A stretch of DNA of 64,000 nucleotides from Mesorhizobium ciceri WSM4083 (GTDB lineage: Bacteria; Pseudomonadota; Alphaproteobacteria; Rhizobiales; Rhizobiaceae), in the NCBI RefSeq assembly GCF_000519305.1, contig NZ_JAFG01000006.1, forward strand, positions 359,209-423,208. Reading direction: 5' to 3'. The notes under the pieces are model-generated. The model was given only the letters and a program-made list of their open reading frames with translations. It had not been told where the DNA came from and did no database searches. A program made the position numbers and the translations under genes. Of the stretch, positions 51,365-61,430 are shown in pieces (within the stretch, counting starts at the first letter, position 1; each line of letters opens with the position of its first letter).

Positions 51365-52171
51365 TTGTCCCGCAGCGACGAATACAGCCAGCTCGCCACG
51401 CTCGTCGCAGCGACGCGGGAGACCAGCGGCGACCTCTTTGGCCAGGCGCTGGTCGATTGGCTGCGGCAGCACCTCAGCTTCGACCACTGCGTGGTGTTCG
51501 GCTATCGCGGCGCGGCGCGCCCGCCGCTGCTGTTCGAAACCTTCTCGCCGGCCGAAAGCCACGTCTTCGTCGCGCTCTATCAGGAGGGACCCTATCTGCT
51601 CGACCCGTTCCACCACGCGGCGGTCGAGCGCAAGGAAGGTTTCTGGCGCATGCGCGAACTGGCGCCGGACCGCTTCTATGCCAGCGAGTATTTCCGCTCC
51701 TACTACAGCCAGACCAGGCTGGCCGAGGAGGTCGGCTTCTTCGTGCCACTGCCGGGCAAGGATGCGCTGGTGCTCTCACTGATGCGGCTGCGCGCCTCAG
51801 GCCCGTTCGGCACCGCCGATGCCAGATTGCTGCGCGACATGGCGCCGGCGGTGATCAGCTTCGCCAGGCTGCGCTGGCCCACCCTTCCGGCCGACGAACC
51901 GGCAGAGGCGAAGCGAGACGAGACGACCCCTCCGGTCAACGAGTTCGACCGCGCCCACATTTGGCAGAGCCTGTCGCTGACGCCGCGCGAAAAGCATGTC
52001 GTCGACCTGGTGCTGCAAGGGCATTCGACGGAGTCGATCGCCAGGGCCATGCGCATCGTGCCGGGAACCGTGAAGGTCCATCGCCGCAACATCTACCGCA
52101 AGCTCAAGATCAAGTCGCAGGCCGGTCTGTTCGCGCGCTTCGTCGAGATCATCGACGCGCGGATAAGATAG
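51365..52171 (+). CDS. LuxR-family HTH transcriptional regulator
   Basis: This 268-aa protein has an N-terminal GAF/autoinducer-like region (about 1-175; LSFDHCVVFGYRGAARPPLL and EEVGFFVPLPGKDALVLSLM) and a C-terminal LuxR HTH (about 200-262; LTPREKHVVDLVLQGHSTES then IARAMRIVPGTVKVHRRNIY). No receiver domain is present. The TTG at 51365 has AAGGGGG upstream and no better start is seen. No LuxI-type gene is nearby, so it may sense an amine-related compound or act as a solo. It is divergent from the second polyamine-type importer. Confidence 0.88.
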   Translation: MSRSDEYSQLATLVAATRETSGDLFGQALVDWLRQHLSFDHCVVFGYRGAARPPLLFETFSPAESHVFVALYQEGPYLLDPFHHAAVERKEGFWRMRELAPDRFYASEYFRSYYSQTRLAEEVGFFVPLPGKDALVLSLMRLRASGPFGTADARLLRDMAPAVISFARLRWPTLPADEPAEAKRDETTPPVNEFDRAHIWQSLSLTPREKHVVDLVLQGHSTESIARAMRIVPGTVKVHRRNIYRKLKIKSQAGLFARFVEIIDARIR

Positions 52172-52245
52172 ATTCTCCAGCCCTGCTACTGCTTGCCGGG
52201 CAAATGCTTCTGGTTCGAAGGCCTATCACCCCTTTTCCGGGCGTT

Positions 52246-52426
52246 GGCGCCGCCCCTCACCTGCCTGCCGGCATCCTCTCCCCGTATAGTGACGGGGAGA
52301 GGGGTGCTCGTCGCCGATTTCGCCAATCGTCAGCGTCGCAAGAGGAGCGCCAAGGTTGCGGCCAGCCCCCTTCTCCCCGTCACTATACGGGGAGAAGTGC
52401 CCGGCAGGGCGATGAGGGGCGGCGCC
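52246..52426. repeat. Intergenic inverted repeat, family C, copy 2
   Basis: Outer arms GGCGCCGCCCCTCACCTGCC (from 52246) and CGATGAGGGGCGGCGCC (to 52426) are reverse complements. The inner hairpins are CTCCCCGTATAGTGACGGGG and its flipped partner CTCCCCGTCACTATACGGGG, so the element is self-complementary at two levels. It fills the gap between convergent genes; no gene is seen in the 326 bases. Confidence 0.8.
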
Positions 52427-52497
52427 AACCTCCACAATTGATCGTCTCCGCCACAAGTTGGAAACTGTCGCCTTGACCGCTTGCCCATGGCCCTCGA

Positions 52498-54570
52498 TCA
52501 GGCCGCCGAGCCGGCTTCCCACGACCCGGTCTCAGCCATCCGCTTCAGCAACGGCGCCGGCTTGAACACATCCTTGCCCGTCCGCTGATGCCAGTATTCG
52601 AGCCGCTCGATGATCCTGGCCGGGCCTTCAAGGCCAGCCCAGAACATCGGTCCGCCCTTGCCGATGGGAAAGCCGTAGCCATTGACCCAGACGACATCGA
52701 TGTCGGACGCGCGGGCCGCTATGCCTTCCTCAAGGATCTTGGCGCCCTCGTTGATCAGGGGGTAAAGCGTGCGCTCTATGATTTCCTCCGCACTGATTGC
52801 ACGCGGCGCGATGCCGTTCTCGGCGGCCTTGTCGAGGATCAGCGCTTCAACCTCGGGATCCGGCACTGGCGTGCGCGCGCCAGCCTCGTAGAGATAAAAA
52901 CCCCGGCCGGTCTTCTGGCCGAAACGTCCTTGCTCGCACAGCGTGTCGGCGATCACGGCCGACAGGCCACGCGCCTTGCGGTTGCGCCAGCCAATATCGA
53001 GACCGGCCAGATCGCCCATCTGGAACGGTCCCATCGGCCAGCCGAAATCGGTGAATACCTGGTCGATCTGGCTGGGCGTCGCGCCTTCCAGAAGAAGCGC
53101 TTCCGATTCCGAGCCGCGCGCGGCCAGCATGCGGTTGCCGACGAAGCCGTGACAGACGCCGACGACGACGGCCACCTTGCCGATCCGCCGCGCTAGGTCG
53201 ACTGACGTCGCCAGCGCATCCGGCGCGGTCTTGTCGGCGCGCACGATCTCCAAGAGCTTCATGACATTGGCCGGCGAGAAGAAATGCAGGCCGAGCACGT
53301 CCTGCGGCCGCGAGGTCGAGGCGGCGATTTCGTTGATGTCGAGATAGGAGGTGTTGGTGGCCAGGATCGCGCCCGGTTTGGCCACGGCTTCGAGCTTGCC
53401 GAACACCTCCTTCTTGACCGCCATGTCCTCGAACACCGCCTCGACGATCAGGTCGCAATCGGCGAGATCGGCATAGTCGGTGGAGGCCTTGAACAGGGCG
53501 AGCCGCTCGCGCTTGGCATCGTCGCTGAGCGAACGGCGCGTGACGGAGACCGAGTAGTTCCTGTCGATCGTCGCCAAGCCGCGTTGCAAGGCCTCGTGAT
53601 TGGTTTCCAGCAACGTCACGGAGTAGCCGCCATTGGCGAAAGCCATGGCGATGCCGCCGCCCATCGTGCCGGCGCCGATAATGCCGACGCGGGCGATCCT
53701 GCGCTTGACGATGTCTTTTCCGGGAAGCTTTGTCGCCTCACGTTCGGCGAAGAACAAATGCCGCTGCGCCCGCGATTGGTCGCTGGCGACCAGCTTGACG
53801 AATAGCGCACGCTCCGCCGCCAGCGCCGCATCGAAGGGCAGCGTGACGGCATTGCGCACCGACTGCGCGCAGGCGATCGGCGCCTCGAGCCCGCGCGCTT
53901 TCCTGGCAAGATCCGCAGCCTCGGCGTCGAAAGCCGCCAGGTCGGTCTCCTTGAGTCCCTGATTGCGATCACGCACCGGCGTGAAGGGGCCACCCTTGCG
54001 GGCTATTTCCCCAGCGAAGTTCACGGCATGCGTGGTCAGATCGCCTTCGAAGACGGCGTCGACGAGACCGGCTTCATGCGCCTCGGTCGCGCCGATCGGC
54101 GTGCCGGAGACGATCATCCTGAGCGCCTTCGTCGCGCCGACAAGGCGCGGCAGCCGCACCGTGCCGCCGCCGCCCGGCAACAGGCCGAGCTTGACTTCCG
54201 GCAGGCCGAGCTTGGCGCCGGCATCGGCAACGCGGAAATGGCAACCGAGCGCCAGTTCCAGGCCGCCACCGAGCGCGGTGCCGTGGATGGCGGCTAGCGT
54301 TGGCTTGGCGATGGTTTCCAGCGTCGCCACGATGGCGCGCAGTTCGGGCTGCTGCATCGGCTTGCCGAACTCGGTGATGTCGGCGCCGGCGACAAAGGTC
54401 CGGCCGGCGCATGCAATGACGATGGCGGCAACCGCTGCATCGTCGCGCAATTCGACCAGCGCCTGCATCAGCGGTTCGCGGACATGGAAGCTCAGCGCGT
54501 TGACCGGCGGATTGTCGATGGTGACGACGGCGACGTCGCCGTCACGGCTGACCTTCACAAAATCGGACAC
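52498..54570 (-). CDS. Fused enoyl-CoA hydratase / 3-hydroxyacyl-CoA dehydrogenase (FadJ/FadB-like)
   Basis: This 690-aa bifunctional beta-oxidation enzyme has an N-terminal crotonase domain (about 1-200; AGRTFVAGADI, GTALGGGLELALGCHFRVAD and KLGLPEVKLGLLPGGGGTVR with two Glu residues in the expected places). Then follow an NAD-binding domain (about 293-480; RVGIIGAGTMGGGIAMAFAN) and the C-terminal 3HCDH domains (about 480-690; GFVGNRMLAARGSESEALLL). It catalyses hydration and NAD-linked oxidation of enoyl-CoA. It stands alone on the minus strand, with no thiolase beside it. Confidence 0.93.
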   Translation of the reverse strand: MSDFVKVSRDGDVAVVTIDNPPVNALSFHVREPLMQALVELRDDAAVAAIVIACAGRTFVAGADITEFGKPMQQPELRAIVATLETIAKPTLAAIHGTALGGGLELALGCHFRVADAGAKLGLPEVKLGLLPGGGGTVRLPRLVGATKALRMIVSGTPIGATEAHEAGLVDAVFEGDLTTHAVNFAGEIARKGGPFTPVRDRNQGLKETDLAAFDAEAADLARKARGLEAPIACAQSVRNAVTLPFDAALAAERALFVKLVASDQSRAQRHLFFAEREATKLPGKDIVKRRIARVGIIGAGTMGGGIAMAFANGGYSVTLLETNHEALQRGLATIDRNYSVSVTRRSLSDDAKRERLALFKASTDYADLADCDLIVEAVFEDMAVKKEVFGKLEAVAKPGAILATNTSYLDINEIAASTSRPQDVLGLHFFSPANVMKLLEIVRADKTAPDALATSVDLARRIGKVAVVVGVCHGFVGNRMLAARGSESEALLLEGATPSQIDQVFTDFGWPMGPFQMGDLAGLDIGWRNRKARGLSAVIADTLCEQGRFGQKTGRGFYLYEAGARTPVPDPEVEALILDKAAENGIAPRAISAEEIIERTLYPLINEGAKILEEGIAARASDIDVVWVNGYGFPIGKGGPMFWAGLEGPARIIERLEYWHQRTGKDVFKPAPLLKRMAETGSWEAGSAA

Positions 54571-54700
54571 GCAAACCTCCCAGCGCTATTCAGCGGCCGT
54601 GGCCGCGCGAACGGGATTTACAGCGCTATGACGCCGATTGGAACCGGATGTCGGCCTGGCACAATGATTACAGGCCTCTCTGGGATGACGAAGGTGTAGA
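54571..54700. other. Intergenic region between FadJ-like and permease genes
   Basis: No gene or repeat is seen in these 130 bases. It should contain the promoter of the FadJ-like gene and the 3' end of the ribose-type transporter operon. No intrinsic terminator is evident. Confidence 0.3.
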
Positions 54701-55648
54701 TTAGCGCGGCGCCTTCTGCCCGCCCGCCGCCGTGATCACCCCGACAATGATCAGTCCCGTCAGCAGCAATCGCACCCCGGCACTCACCCCAAACGTGTTG
54801 AGCATGGTCAAAAGCAGCACCAGGAACAGCGCCGCGCCCCAGACGCCGGGCACGTTGGCCTTGCCGCCGGCGACCGACGTGCCGCCGATGACGACGACGG
54901 CGATCGAGGCCAGCAGATATTCATTGCCGATATCGACATTGGCGCCGCGGAAATAGCCGGCGAGCAGCGCGCCGTCGATGCCGCCGAGCGCGCCCGATAG
55001 CGTGTAGGTGAGGAAGCGGATGCGGCCGACATTGACGCCGGCGAGCCAGGCGGCGCGGATATTCTGGCCGATCGCCAGCACCGAGCGGCCATAGATCATA
55101 CGCTGCAGCGCGATGGCCGCACCGATGGTGAACAGCACGGTGAGGATTGCCAGCACCGGAACGCCCAGTATCTGCCAGTTGGCGAAATCGGCGAAGCCCG
55201 GCGGCGGCTTGATCTGCAGCCCGCGCCCATAGCTGATGTCGATCGACTGGATGATGAAGCTGGCCGACAGAGTGGCGATGATCGGGGGAATGCGTAGCGC
55301 CCAGATCAGCAGGTAGTTGACAGCGCCGACCGTAGCGCCGCAGGCGAGCGCCGCCAGCAGCCCGACCGCGATCATGGAATCGTTGCCGTCCATAACTTTC
55401 ATCGCAACGGCACTGGCAAGGCCGATATTGGCTGGCAGCGACAGGTCGACATTGCCCGGGCCGAGCGTGATGACGAACATCTGGCCGACGCCGACAATGA
55501 CGGTGAACACCGCCAGCGACAGGGCCGCCGTCACCATGCCGCCGGCGCCATAACCGCCGGTGAAGGCGATTGTCGCCAGCCACACCAGAAGCGCGCCAAT
55601 GAACGACCAGATCCAGGGTTTGGCGAGCAGTGGTTTCAACGCGGCCAT
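54701..55648 (-). CDS. Ribose-type (RbsC-like) ABC transporter permease, subunit 2
   Basis: This 315-aa permease has about eight hydrophobic segments. VGQMFVITLGPGNVDLSLPA is the RbsC-family segment that follows the second helix, and YLLASIAVVVIGGTSVAGGK is a second family landmark. It is the last gene of the operon, 2 bases after the first permease gene. It forms the membrane part of the sugar importer with that gene's product. Confidence 0.92.
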   Translation of the reverse strand: MAALKPLLAKPWIWSFIGALLVWLATIAFTGGYGAGGMVTAALSLAVFTVIVGVGQMFVITLGPGNVDLSLPANIGLASAVAMKVMDGNDSMIAVGLLAALACGATVGAVNYLLIWALRIPPIIATLSASFIIQSIDISYGRGLQIKPPPGFADFANWQILGVPVLAILTVLFTIGAAIALQRMIYGRSVLAIGQNIRAAWLAGVNVGRIRFLTYTLSGALGGIDGALLAGYFRGANVDIGNEYLLASIAVVVIGGTSVAGGKANVPGVWGAALFLVLLLTMLNTFGVSAGVRLLLTGLIIVGVITAAGGQKAPR

Positions 55649-55650
55649 TG

Positions 55651-56643
55651 CTACCTCTCCCTGCGGCTGATCAGGACGCGGGCCGCCAGTACGATGATCA
55701 GGATGGCGCCGTTGGCGGCAACCTGCCAGTCGGGCGGGATGTGCATGAAGGTGAGCAGCGGCGAGGCCGCCAGCGCCAGCGTCAGCGCGCCGATCACAGC
55801 ACCTATCGGCGACACCCGGCCGCCGACGAATTCGCCGCCGCCGAGGATGACGCCGGCGATCGCCAGCAGCGTGTAGCCATTGCCGATATTGGCATCGGCC
55901 GAGGTGGTGATGCCGATCAGCGCCATGCCCGACAGCACGCCGAACAGGCCGGCCAGCGCAAACAGCACGATCTTGGTTCGGAGCAACGACCAGCCGGCGC
56001 GGCCAAGCGCCGCCGGATTGCCGCCGGACCCGCGCAGGATCACGCCATAGGAGGTGCGCATCAGGCCGAAATGAACGATGAGGCCGATCAGCAGCGCGGC
56101 GACGATCGGGAAAGGAATGAAAGGCGGCTTGAAGGCCATCAACCCGAGCAGCCAGTCCGGCGCCTTGCCGCCCGGTTTGGGCAAAACGAGAATCGCCAGC
56201 CCCTGCCAGACGAAGCTCATGCCCAGCGTCACCACGATGGAAGGCAAATTGCGCAGATGGATCAGCGCGCCGAGCAGCGCATAGACACCGATCGATCCGA
56301 GCAGGATGACGGCGCCGATGAGCGGCGCGTCCTTCAGCCAGGTCGCCGTGACGCAGCCGACGAAGCCGACGAAGGTGCCGATCGACAGGTCGAGCTCGTT
56401 TCCGGCGATAACGAACATCTGCGCGATGGTCGCCAGCGCGATCGGGATCGCCAGGTTGAGCATCAGGCTGAAGCCGAAATAGCTGATGGCGCGCGGGTTG
56501 AGCCAGGCGATGGCGAGCAGCACCAGCGCCAGCGACAGCGCCGGCAGCAGCCCGCGCAACAGACGGGCACGGGCCAGCGCGCCACGCTCGGCGGACGTCC
56601 TGGCAGCGGTGTCGAGGCTGGCGGCCGTCATCTCAGGCCGCAT
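55651..56643 (-). CDS. Ribose-type (RbsC-like) ABC transporter permease, subunit 1
   Basis: This 330-aa inner-membrane protein contains [20 protein letters not shown] (family signature) and [20 protein letters not shown]. Two different RbsC-type permeases encoded together imply a heterodimeric channel. Its start overlaps the ATPase gene by 11 bases. Confidence 0.92.
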   Translation of the reverse strand: MRPEMTAASLDTAARTSAERGALARARLLRGLLPALSLALVLLAIAWLNPRAISYFGFSLMLNLAIPIALATIAQMFVIAGNELDLSIGTFVGFVGCVTATWLKDAPLIGAVILLGSIGVYALLGALIHLRNLPSIVVTLGMSFVWQGLAILVLPKPGGKAPDWLLGLMAFKPPFIPFPIVAALLIGLIVHFGLMRTSYGVILRGSGGNPAALGRAGWSLLRTKIVLFALAGLFGVLSGMALIGITTSADANIGNGYTLLAIAGVILGGGEFVGGRVSPIGAVIGALTLALAASPLLTFMHIPPDWQVAANGAILIIVLAARVLISRRER

Positions 56644-58102
56644 CGCCGAAGGAGGACTGGATGATCTTCTCTTCGGTCAACTCGTCGCGGCGCAGATTGG
56701 CGACGATGCGGCCGTTCTTGAAGACATAGATGTGGTCGCAATTGTCGAGCTCTTCGGTTTCCGTGGTGTACCAGAGGAAGGTGCGGCCTCGGGCAGCCTC
56801 TTCGCGCACGAGGTCATAGACCTCCAGTTTGGTGCCGATGTCGACGCCGCGCATCGGGTCGTCCATCAGCACGATCTGCGCGTCAGAGCCGAGCGCACGC
56901 GCAAACAGCGCCTTCTGCTGGTTGCCGCCCGACAGCGAGAAAATGTTGTTGTTCATGTCAGGCGTGCGGATGCCGATCTTCTTCTGCCAGAATGCAGCGA
57001 GCTCGGCCTCGCGCTGCGGCGAGATCAGCAGCCCGCTGCGCAGCCGCGCCAGCGAGCGGATGCCGATGTTCTCGGCAATCGACCATTGCGGAAAGATGCC
57101 GTCCGACTGGCGGTCGCCGGCGACCAGCGCCACCGGTGCGGTCACCTCGATACCGGCCCGGGCGCGCGATGCAGCAGTGAAGATCGCCAGCAGCAGATCG
57201 GTCTGGCCGTGTCCCGCCAGACCGGCAAGGCCGATGATCTCACCGGCGCAGGCGACAAGGTCGGTGCCGTCCTTCTGCGCGGCGGGCCGCGCCCGGACCC
57301 GCAGCGGACTGGCGGCGGGCTTGGCGGCAGCGATTTGCGCCGCGATCTTCTGGCGCGCTTCCGCGCCGCCCATCGCCGTCACCAGCCGGTCGCGGTCGAA
57401 GGCGCTGGCGGCGTCAGCGACAACCACCTTGCCGTCGCGCATCACCACGATGCGGTCGGCGTTGCGCAGCACCTCGCCCAGCACATGCGAGATCAGGATG
57501 CAGCTTTTGCCGCCGGCAACGAAACGGCGCATGAAGGCCAGCAATTGGCCCGCCGTATGCGCGTCGAGCGACGAGGTCGGCTCGTCGAGGATGACGAGGT
57601 CGAGACGATCCTGGGTGACGGTGAAGGCCCGCGCCACCTCCACCATCTGGCGTCGGCCGATCGACAGGTCGCCGACAATGTCGGACGCCGAGATGCTGTG
57701 GCCCGGAAAGATCTCGTCGAGCTTGGCGGCGATCAGCTCGGCCGCCTTGCGCCGCCAGCCGAAGCCACGCAGCGAAGCGTGGTTGATGCGCGTGTTCTCG
57801 GCGACGCTGAGATTGGGGCATAGCGACAGTTCCTGGAAGACGCAGCGTATGCCGAGTTGCTGCGCGCGCGACACCGAGTAATTGTCCTCGGTGTCGCCAT
57901 GCACGCCGATCTGCCCGCTGTCGGGCACCAGCGTGCCCGCCACCATGTGCATCAGTGTCGATTTGCCGGCGCCATTATGGCCGACAAGACCGACGCATTC
58001 GCCGGGGCCGACATGGAAATCCACGCCGCCCAGTGCGCGAACGGCGCCGAAATGCTTTTCGGCGCCGTTCAGTCTGATGATGTCAGCGTTCCCTTCAGGC
58101 AT
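56633..58102 (-). CDS. Sugar ABC transporter ATP-binding protein (RbsA/MglA-like, two ATPase domains)
   Basis: This 489-aa protein has two nucleotide-binding domains. The first has Walker [10 protein letters not shown] near residues 40-48, signature [15 protein letters not shown] and Walker [12 protein letters not shown]. The second has signature [15 protein letters not shown] and B motif [16 protein letters not shown], while its Walker A is replaced by [11 protein letters not shown], as in the inactive half of this family. ATG at 58102 is chosen; the upstream frame is not conserved-looking. It lies between the binding-protein gene and the permeases. Confidence 0.92.
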   Translation of the reverse strand: MPEGNADIIRLNGAEKHFGAVRALGGVDFHVGPGECVGLVGHNGAGKSTLMHMVAGTLVPDSGQIGVHGDTEDNYSVSRAQQLGIRCVFQELSLCPNLSVAENTRINHASLRGFGWRRKAAELIAAKLDEIFPGHSISASDIVGDLSIGRRQMVEVARAFTVTQDRLDLVILDEPTSSLDAHTAGQLLAFMRRFVAGGKSCILISHVLGEVLRNADRIVVMRDGKVVVADAASAFDRDRLVTAMGGAEARQKIAAQIAAAKPAASPLRVRARPAAQKDGTDLVACAGEIIGLAGLAGHGQTDLLLAIFTAASRARAGIEVTAPVALVAGDRQSDGIFPQWSIAENIGIRSLARLRSGLLISPQREAELAAFWQKKIGIRTPDMNNNIFSLSGGNQQKALFARALGSDAQIVLMDDPMRGVDIGTKLEVYDLVREEAARGRTFLWYTTETEELDNCDHIYVFKNGRIVANLRRDELTEEKIIQSSFGDAA

Positions 58103-58151
58103 GCTCAACGATACTCGCTTGGCTGTACGGACGGCAACGCTTGGCCGACAT

Positions 58152-59165
58152 TCACTTGATGTTGGCTTTGATGGCCGCGATCGCGTCTTCCTGCGTGTAT
58201 TCGTGGCTGGCGACGCCGCCCTTGGGGATCTTCGGCAGCTCGGCCTCGAAATCGTCCTGTGTGAAGGCCAGATACGGCACCAGCAGATCGTGCGGAATGT
58301 CGGTGCGGCCGTCGAGCACCTGCTGTGCCACCCAGAAGGCGAGCGACGACACGCCGGGCGCGATCGAAGCCGACCAGGTCTGGTAGCCGTCCTTGTCCTT
58401 CTGCTCCTTCCACCACTGCAGCTCGTCCTGGCGGTTGCCCATGATGATGGTCGGGCGCGGCTTGCCGGCAGCGGCGAAGGCCTGGGCCGCGCCGTAACCA
58501 TCACCGCCCTGATCGACGACGCCGACGATGTCGGGCAGCGACGGCAGGATGGTCGCCACCGCCTTCTGCGCCGTCGTCTGGTCCCAGTCGCCGGTCACCG
58601 AACCGACGATCTTGAACTCGGGATGGGCGGCGACGCCTTCGAGGATGCCGGCATGGATGGCATCGTCGATCGAGGTCCCGGCAAGGCCGCGGATTTCAAG
58701 CAGATTGCCGCCCTTGGGCTGGAACTTGGCCATCTGCTCGATTTCCTGCTTGCCCATGTCCTTGAAGTCGACGACGACGCGATAGGCGCAAGGCTCGGTC
58801 ACGGTGCCGTCGAAGGAGACGACGACAATGCCGGCATCGCAGGCCTGTTTGATGGCGCCGTTGAGCGCATCCGGCGAGGCCGCGTTGATGACGATCGCGT
58901 CATAGCCCTGCAGGATCAGGTTCTGCACCTGCGCCGCCTGCGTCGGCACTTCCTTGTCGGCGGTGGTGAAGATGTCGGCCGCGCCGACCACCTTGTCGGC
59001 GACCGCCTTCTTGGTGACGATGCCATAGCTGTCGAGCATCGCCTGCCGCCAGGAATTGCCGGCATAATTGTTGGAAAAAGCGATCTTCTTGCCGCTGGTG
59101 TCGGCCAGCGCCGTGCCCGAGGCGAGCATTGCCGCCAAGGCTCCCAGAACGAACAGTTTCTTCAT
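58152..59165 (-). CDS. Sugar ABC transporter substrate-binding protein (periplasmic-binding type 1)
   Basis: This 337-aa protein has a signal peptide (about 1-21, ending TALA) and a type-1 binding-protein fold: [20 protein letters not shown] at the mature start, [20 protein letters not shown] near 83-102, then [17 protein letters not shown], and [20 protein letters not shown]. Proteins of this group bind monosaccharides or sugar acids. It lies 96 bases after the SMP-30 gene, so the ligand is probably a sugar whose lactone is hydrolysed by that enzyme. Confidence 0.92.
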   Translation of the reverse strand: MKKLFVLGALAAMLASGTALADTSGKKIAFSNNYAGNSWRQAMLDSYGIVTKKAVADKVVGAADIFTTADKEVPTQAAQVQNLILQGYDAIVINAASPDALNGAIKQACDAGIVVVSFDGTVTEPCAYRVVVDFKDMGKQEIEQMAKFQPKGGNLLEIRGLAGTSIDDAIHAGILEGVAAHPEFKIVGSVTGDWDQTTAQKAVATILPSLPDIVGVVDQGGDGYGAAQAFAAAGKPRPTIIMGNRQDELQWWKEQKDKDGYQTWSASIAPGVSSLAFWVAQQVLDGRTDIPHDLLVPYLAFTQDDFEAELPKIPKGGVASHEYTQEDAIAAIKANIK

Positions 59166-59261
59166 GTCGTTATCCTCCCAGATGTGTTGACTGCTGCATT
59201 CCCACCGGCTTTGACCCCGGCCTCACTCCCAACTCTGATTTGAGCACGGATTGTCGCGAGC

Positions 59262-60155
59262 TCAAAACAGTCTCAATCCCGGCACGCGAACCCTGAGCCG
59301 GTACAGCGACGTCGACGCGGTAATGTAGAGGCTTTGCAAATCGTCGTCACCGAAGGTGAAATTCGCGCAATCTTCCGGCGTCCGGATGACGCCAAGAATG
59401 GCGCCCGACGCGTCGAAAATGTGGATGCCGCCGGGTCCGGTGCAGTAAAGGTTGCCGCGGCTGTCGATCTTCATGCCGTCGGGCGCTCCCGGTCCCTCGC
59501 CCTCGGTTACTGCCCACACCGCGCCGCCATTGAGGTCGCCATTGGCTTCGACACCGAACACCCTGATGTGCCCGCGTTCGGTGTCGTTGATGAACAGCCG
59601 CGACTCGTCCAGCGAAAAGCAAAGCCCGTTCGGCTGCCCGAAATCGTCGGCCAGCAATGTCAGCCGGGCGCCGTCGCCATCGATGCGGTAGATGCCCTGG
59701 AACGGCAGGTCCTGCGGGCGTGGCACGCCATAGAATTCCTTCCGGCCATAGCCCGGATCGGTGAAGTAGATAGATCCGCCGGTGGCGACGACGATGTCGT
59801 TCGGGCTGTTGAGCTGCTTGCCCTGGTGGTGCGTGGCAAGCACCGCCGCGCTGCCGTTGGGCTCGGCGCGGGTCACGCGGCTTGTTGCGTGCTCGCAGGT
59901 GACCAGCCGCCCCTGGCGGTCCAGCGTGTTGCCATTGGCCTTGTGGCTCGGCTCGCGGAACAGCTCGATCTCGCCTTCGGCACTGCGGCGATACATCCGG
60001 CTTTCCGGAATGTCGGAGAAGACCAGCCATTTCTCGTAGGGATGCCAGACCGGCCCTTCGAGAAAGCCGAAGCCGCTCGCCAGCGTCTCGATGGTCGCAT
60101 TGCCGACGACGTCGTCGAAGCCGGAATGGCGCGCACGCGCCGACACCGACATCAT
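59262..60155 (-). CDS. SMP-30/gluconolactonase family protein
   Basis: This 297-aa beta-propeller enzyme family hydrolyses sugar lactones using a bound divalent metal. The metal-binding residues are visible: Glu in FLEGPVW near 34, Asn in LNSPNDIVV near 119 and Asp in APDGMKID near 223; CTGPGGIHIFD near 240 is another family motif. The start at 60155 has a second ATG at 60152. It is the first gene of the leftward sugar-transporter operon, so it likely converts the imported sugar's lactone product. Confidence 0.9.
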   Translation of the reverse strand: MMSVSARARHSGFDDVVGNATIETLASGFGFLEGPVWHPYEKWLVFSDIPESRMYRRSAEGEIELFREPSHKANGNTLDRQGRLVTCEHATSRVTRAEPNGSAAVLATHHQGKQLNSPNDIVVATGGSIYFTDPGYGRKEFYGVPRPQDLPFQGIYRIDGDGARLTLLADDFGQPNGLCFSLDESRLFINDTERGHIRVFGVEANGDLNGGAVWAVTEGEGPGAPDGMKIDSRGNLYCTGPGGIHIFDASGAILGVIRTPEDCANFTFGDDDLQSLYITASTSLYRLRVRVPGLRLF

Positions 60156-60280
60156 CGGCTCCCGGCGCGAACAGCCGTGCTACTCCGCATGGTGACGAAT
60201 GGCATGAGCGCTTCCCGATACAGTCTTCTTGTTGGGGCAGAGCGTAGGCGCCGTACCGACGAGCCGATACGGGTCAAAGC

Positions 60281-60316
60281 GCACGGCCGACTGTGCGTTT
60301 GCACAGTCGGCCGTGC
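60281..60316 (-). terminator. Perfect 16-bp hairpin downstream of the YihY-like gene
   Basis: GCACGGCCGACTGTGC (60281-60296) and GCACAGTCGGCCGTGC (60301-60316) pair perfectly around GTTT. It is 32 bases beyond the stop of the leftward gene at 60348. On the minus strand only a short T-containing stretch (GCTTTG) follows, so termination may be partial. Confidence 0.7.
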
Positions 60317-60347
60317 CTATCGAGCACGGGATAGCGACGACGTCAGA

Positions 60348-61349
60348 TCAGGGCCGGCGACCACTCCGCAAAAGCGCGGTCAAGGTTGCGCTCGCGCACG
60401 CCACAGCCACGAGCACGACCACGCCTGCAGCGTTGGACTCCTGCTGTGTTCGAGCCGAGTCGTGCTGCGCGGGTAAAGGGCTGTGAACCAAGGTTTTCAG
60501 ATCGGACCGGCTGCCGTGCCGAACGGAATAGGCCCGCGTGAACTCGGCACCGAGAAGGAAAATTTCCGACGAGTAGTAAACCCAGAGCAGTATGACGAGC
60601 AGGCCGCCGGCGGCGCCATACGAAGACGCAATCGCGCTGGTGCCGATATACCAGCCGATGAGCGATTTTCCCAATGTGAACAGGGCCGCGGTCCCGACAG
60701 CGCCAATTGCGACATCGCGCCATTCCAGCGTTCGGTCGGGTAAAACCTTGTAGATGGCGGCAAACATCACGGAGATAAGTGCAAACGAAACGACGCCGTT
60801 GATCCCGCTGAGTATGATCGTTCCGAACGGCAGATGGGCGTTGATGAAAGCGCCCAGTGCCGAAATCGCGGCGCTTGCGATGAGAGAGACCAGCAACAGG
60901 AACCCGAGTGCGGCCACCAGCCCCAGACTGGCGGCCCGCGCCCGCACCAGACGCGACAGGGAGTTGCCTTGCGGTTCGATCTTCCAGATTGTGTTCAACG
61001 ACTGCTGCATTTCGCCGAAGACGCCAGACGCGGCCACCAGCAAGGTGATCAGCCCTATGATTGCGGCCCAGGTGCCGTACAGCCTGCCGGATGCATTTTC
61101 CAGGGCCGTCTTGAGGAGATCGGCGCTTTCCGGTCCCATCAGCCCTGATATCTGCGCGGACAAGGCCAATTGTGCGGCATCGTGGCCGAAGACGAGACCA
61201 GCAATCGCCACCACGATCAGCAAGATCGGCGCCAGTGAGGTGGCGGCATAAAAGGCCATCGCCGCACCATGGCTAAGCGCATTGTCGTCGATGAAACCGA
61301 CGACGCTTTCGCGCACCAGGTGCCATAAATCTGCAAATAAGGGTCGCAC
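60348..61349 (-). CDS. YihY/virulence factor BrkB family membrane protein
   Basis: This 333-aa inner-membrane protein has about six hydrophobic helices. The family motifs are HGAAMAFYAATSLAPILLIV near 29-48, EMQQSLNTIWKIEPQGNSLS near 114, and GGLLVILLWVYYSSEIFLLG with AEFTRAYSVRHGS after it. The family was once thought to be RNase BN but is now regarded as a membrane protein of uncertain function. It is a single gene between the SMP-30 operon and the two-component genes. Confidence 0.9.
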   Translation of the reverse strand: MRPLFADLWHLVRESVVGFIDDNALSHGAAMAFYAATSLAPILLIVVAIAGLVFGHDAAQLALSAQISGLMGPESADLLKTALENASGRLYGTWAAIIGLITLLVAASGVFGEMQQSLNTIWKIEPQGNSLSRLVRARAASLGLVAALGFLLLVSLIASAAISALGAFINAHLPFGTIILSGINGVVSFALISVMFAAIYKVLPDRTLEWRDVAIGAVGTAALFTLGKSLIGWYIGTSAIASSYGAAGGLLVILLWVYYSSEIFLLGAEFTRAYSVRHGSRSDLKTLVHSPLPAQHDSARTQQESNAAGVVVLVAVACASATLTALLRSGRRP

Positions 61350-61430
61350 TTCGAGTCCACAGGCATTGAGTTGGCGTTCACTAGCAATGCGCCGGACCTT
61401 CCGATGTTCCGGCTTGGGGCCGCCGCTGTT

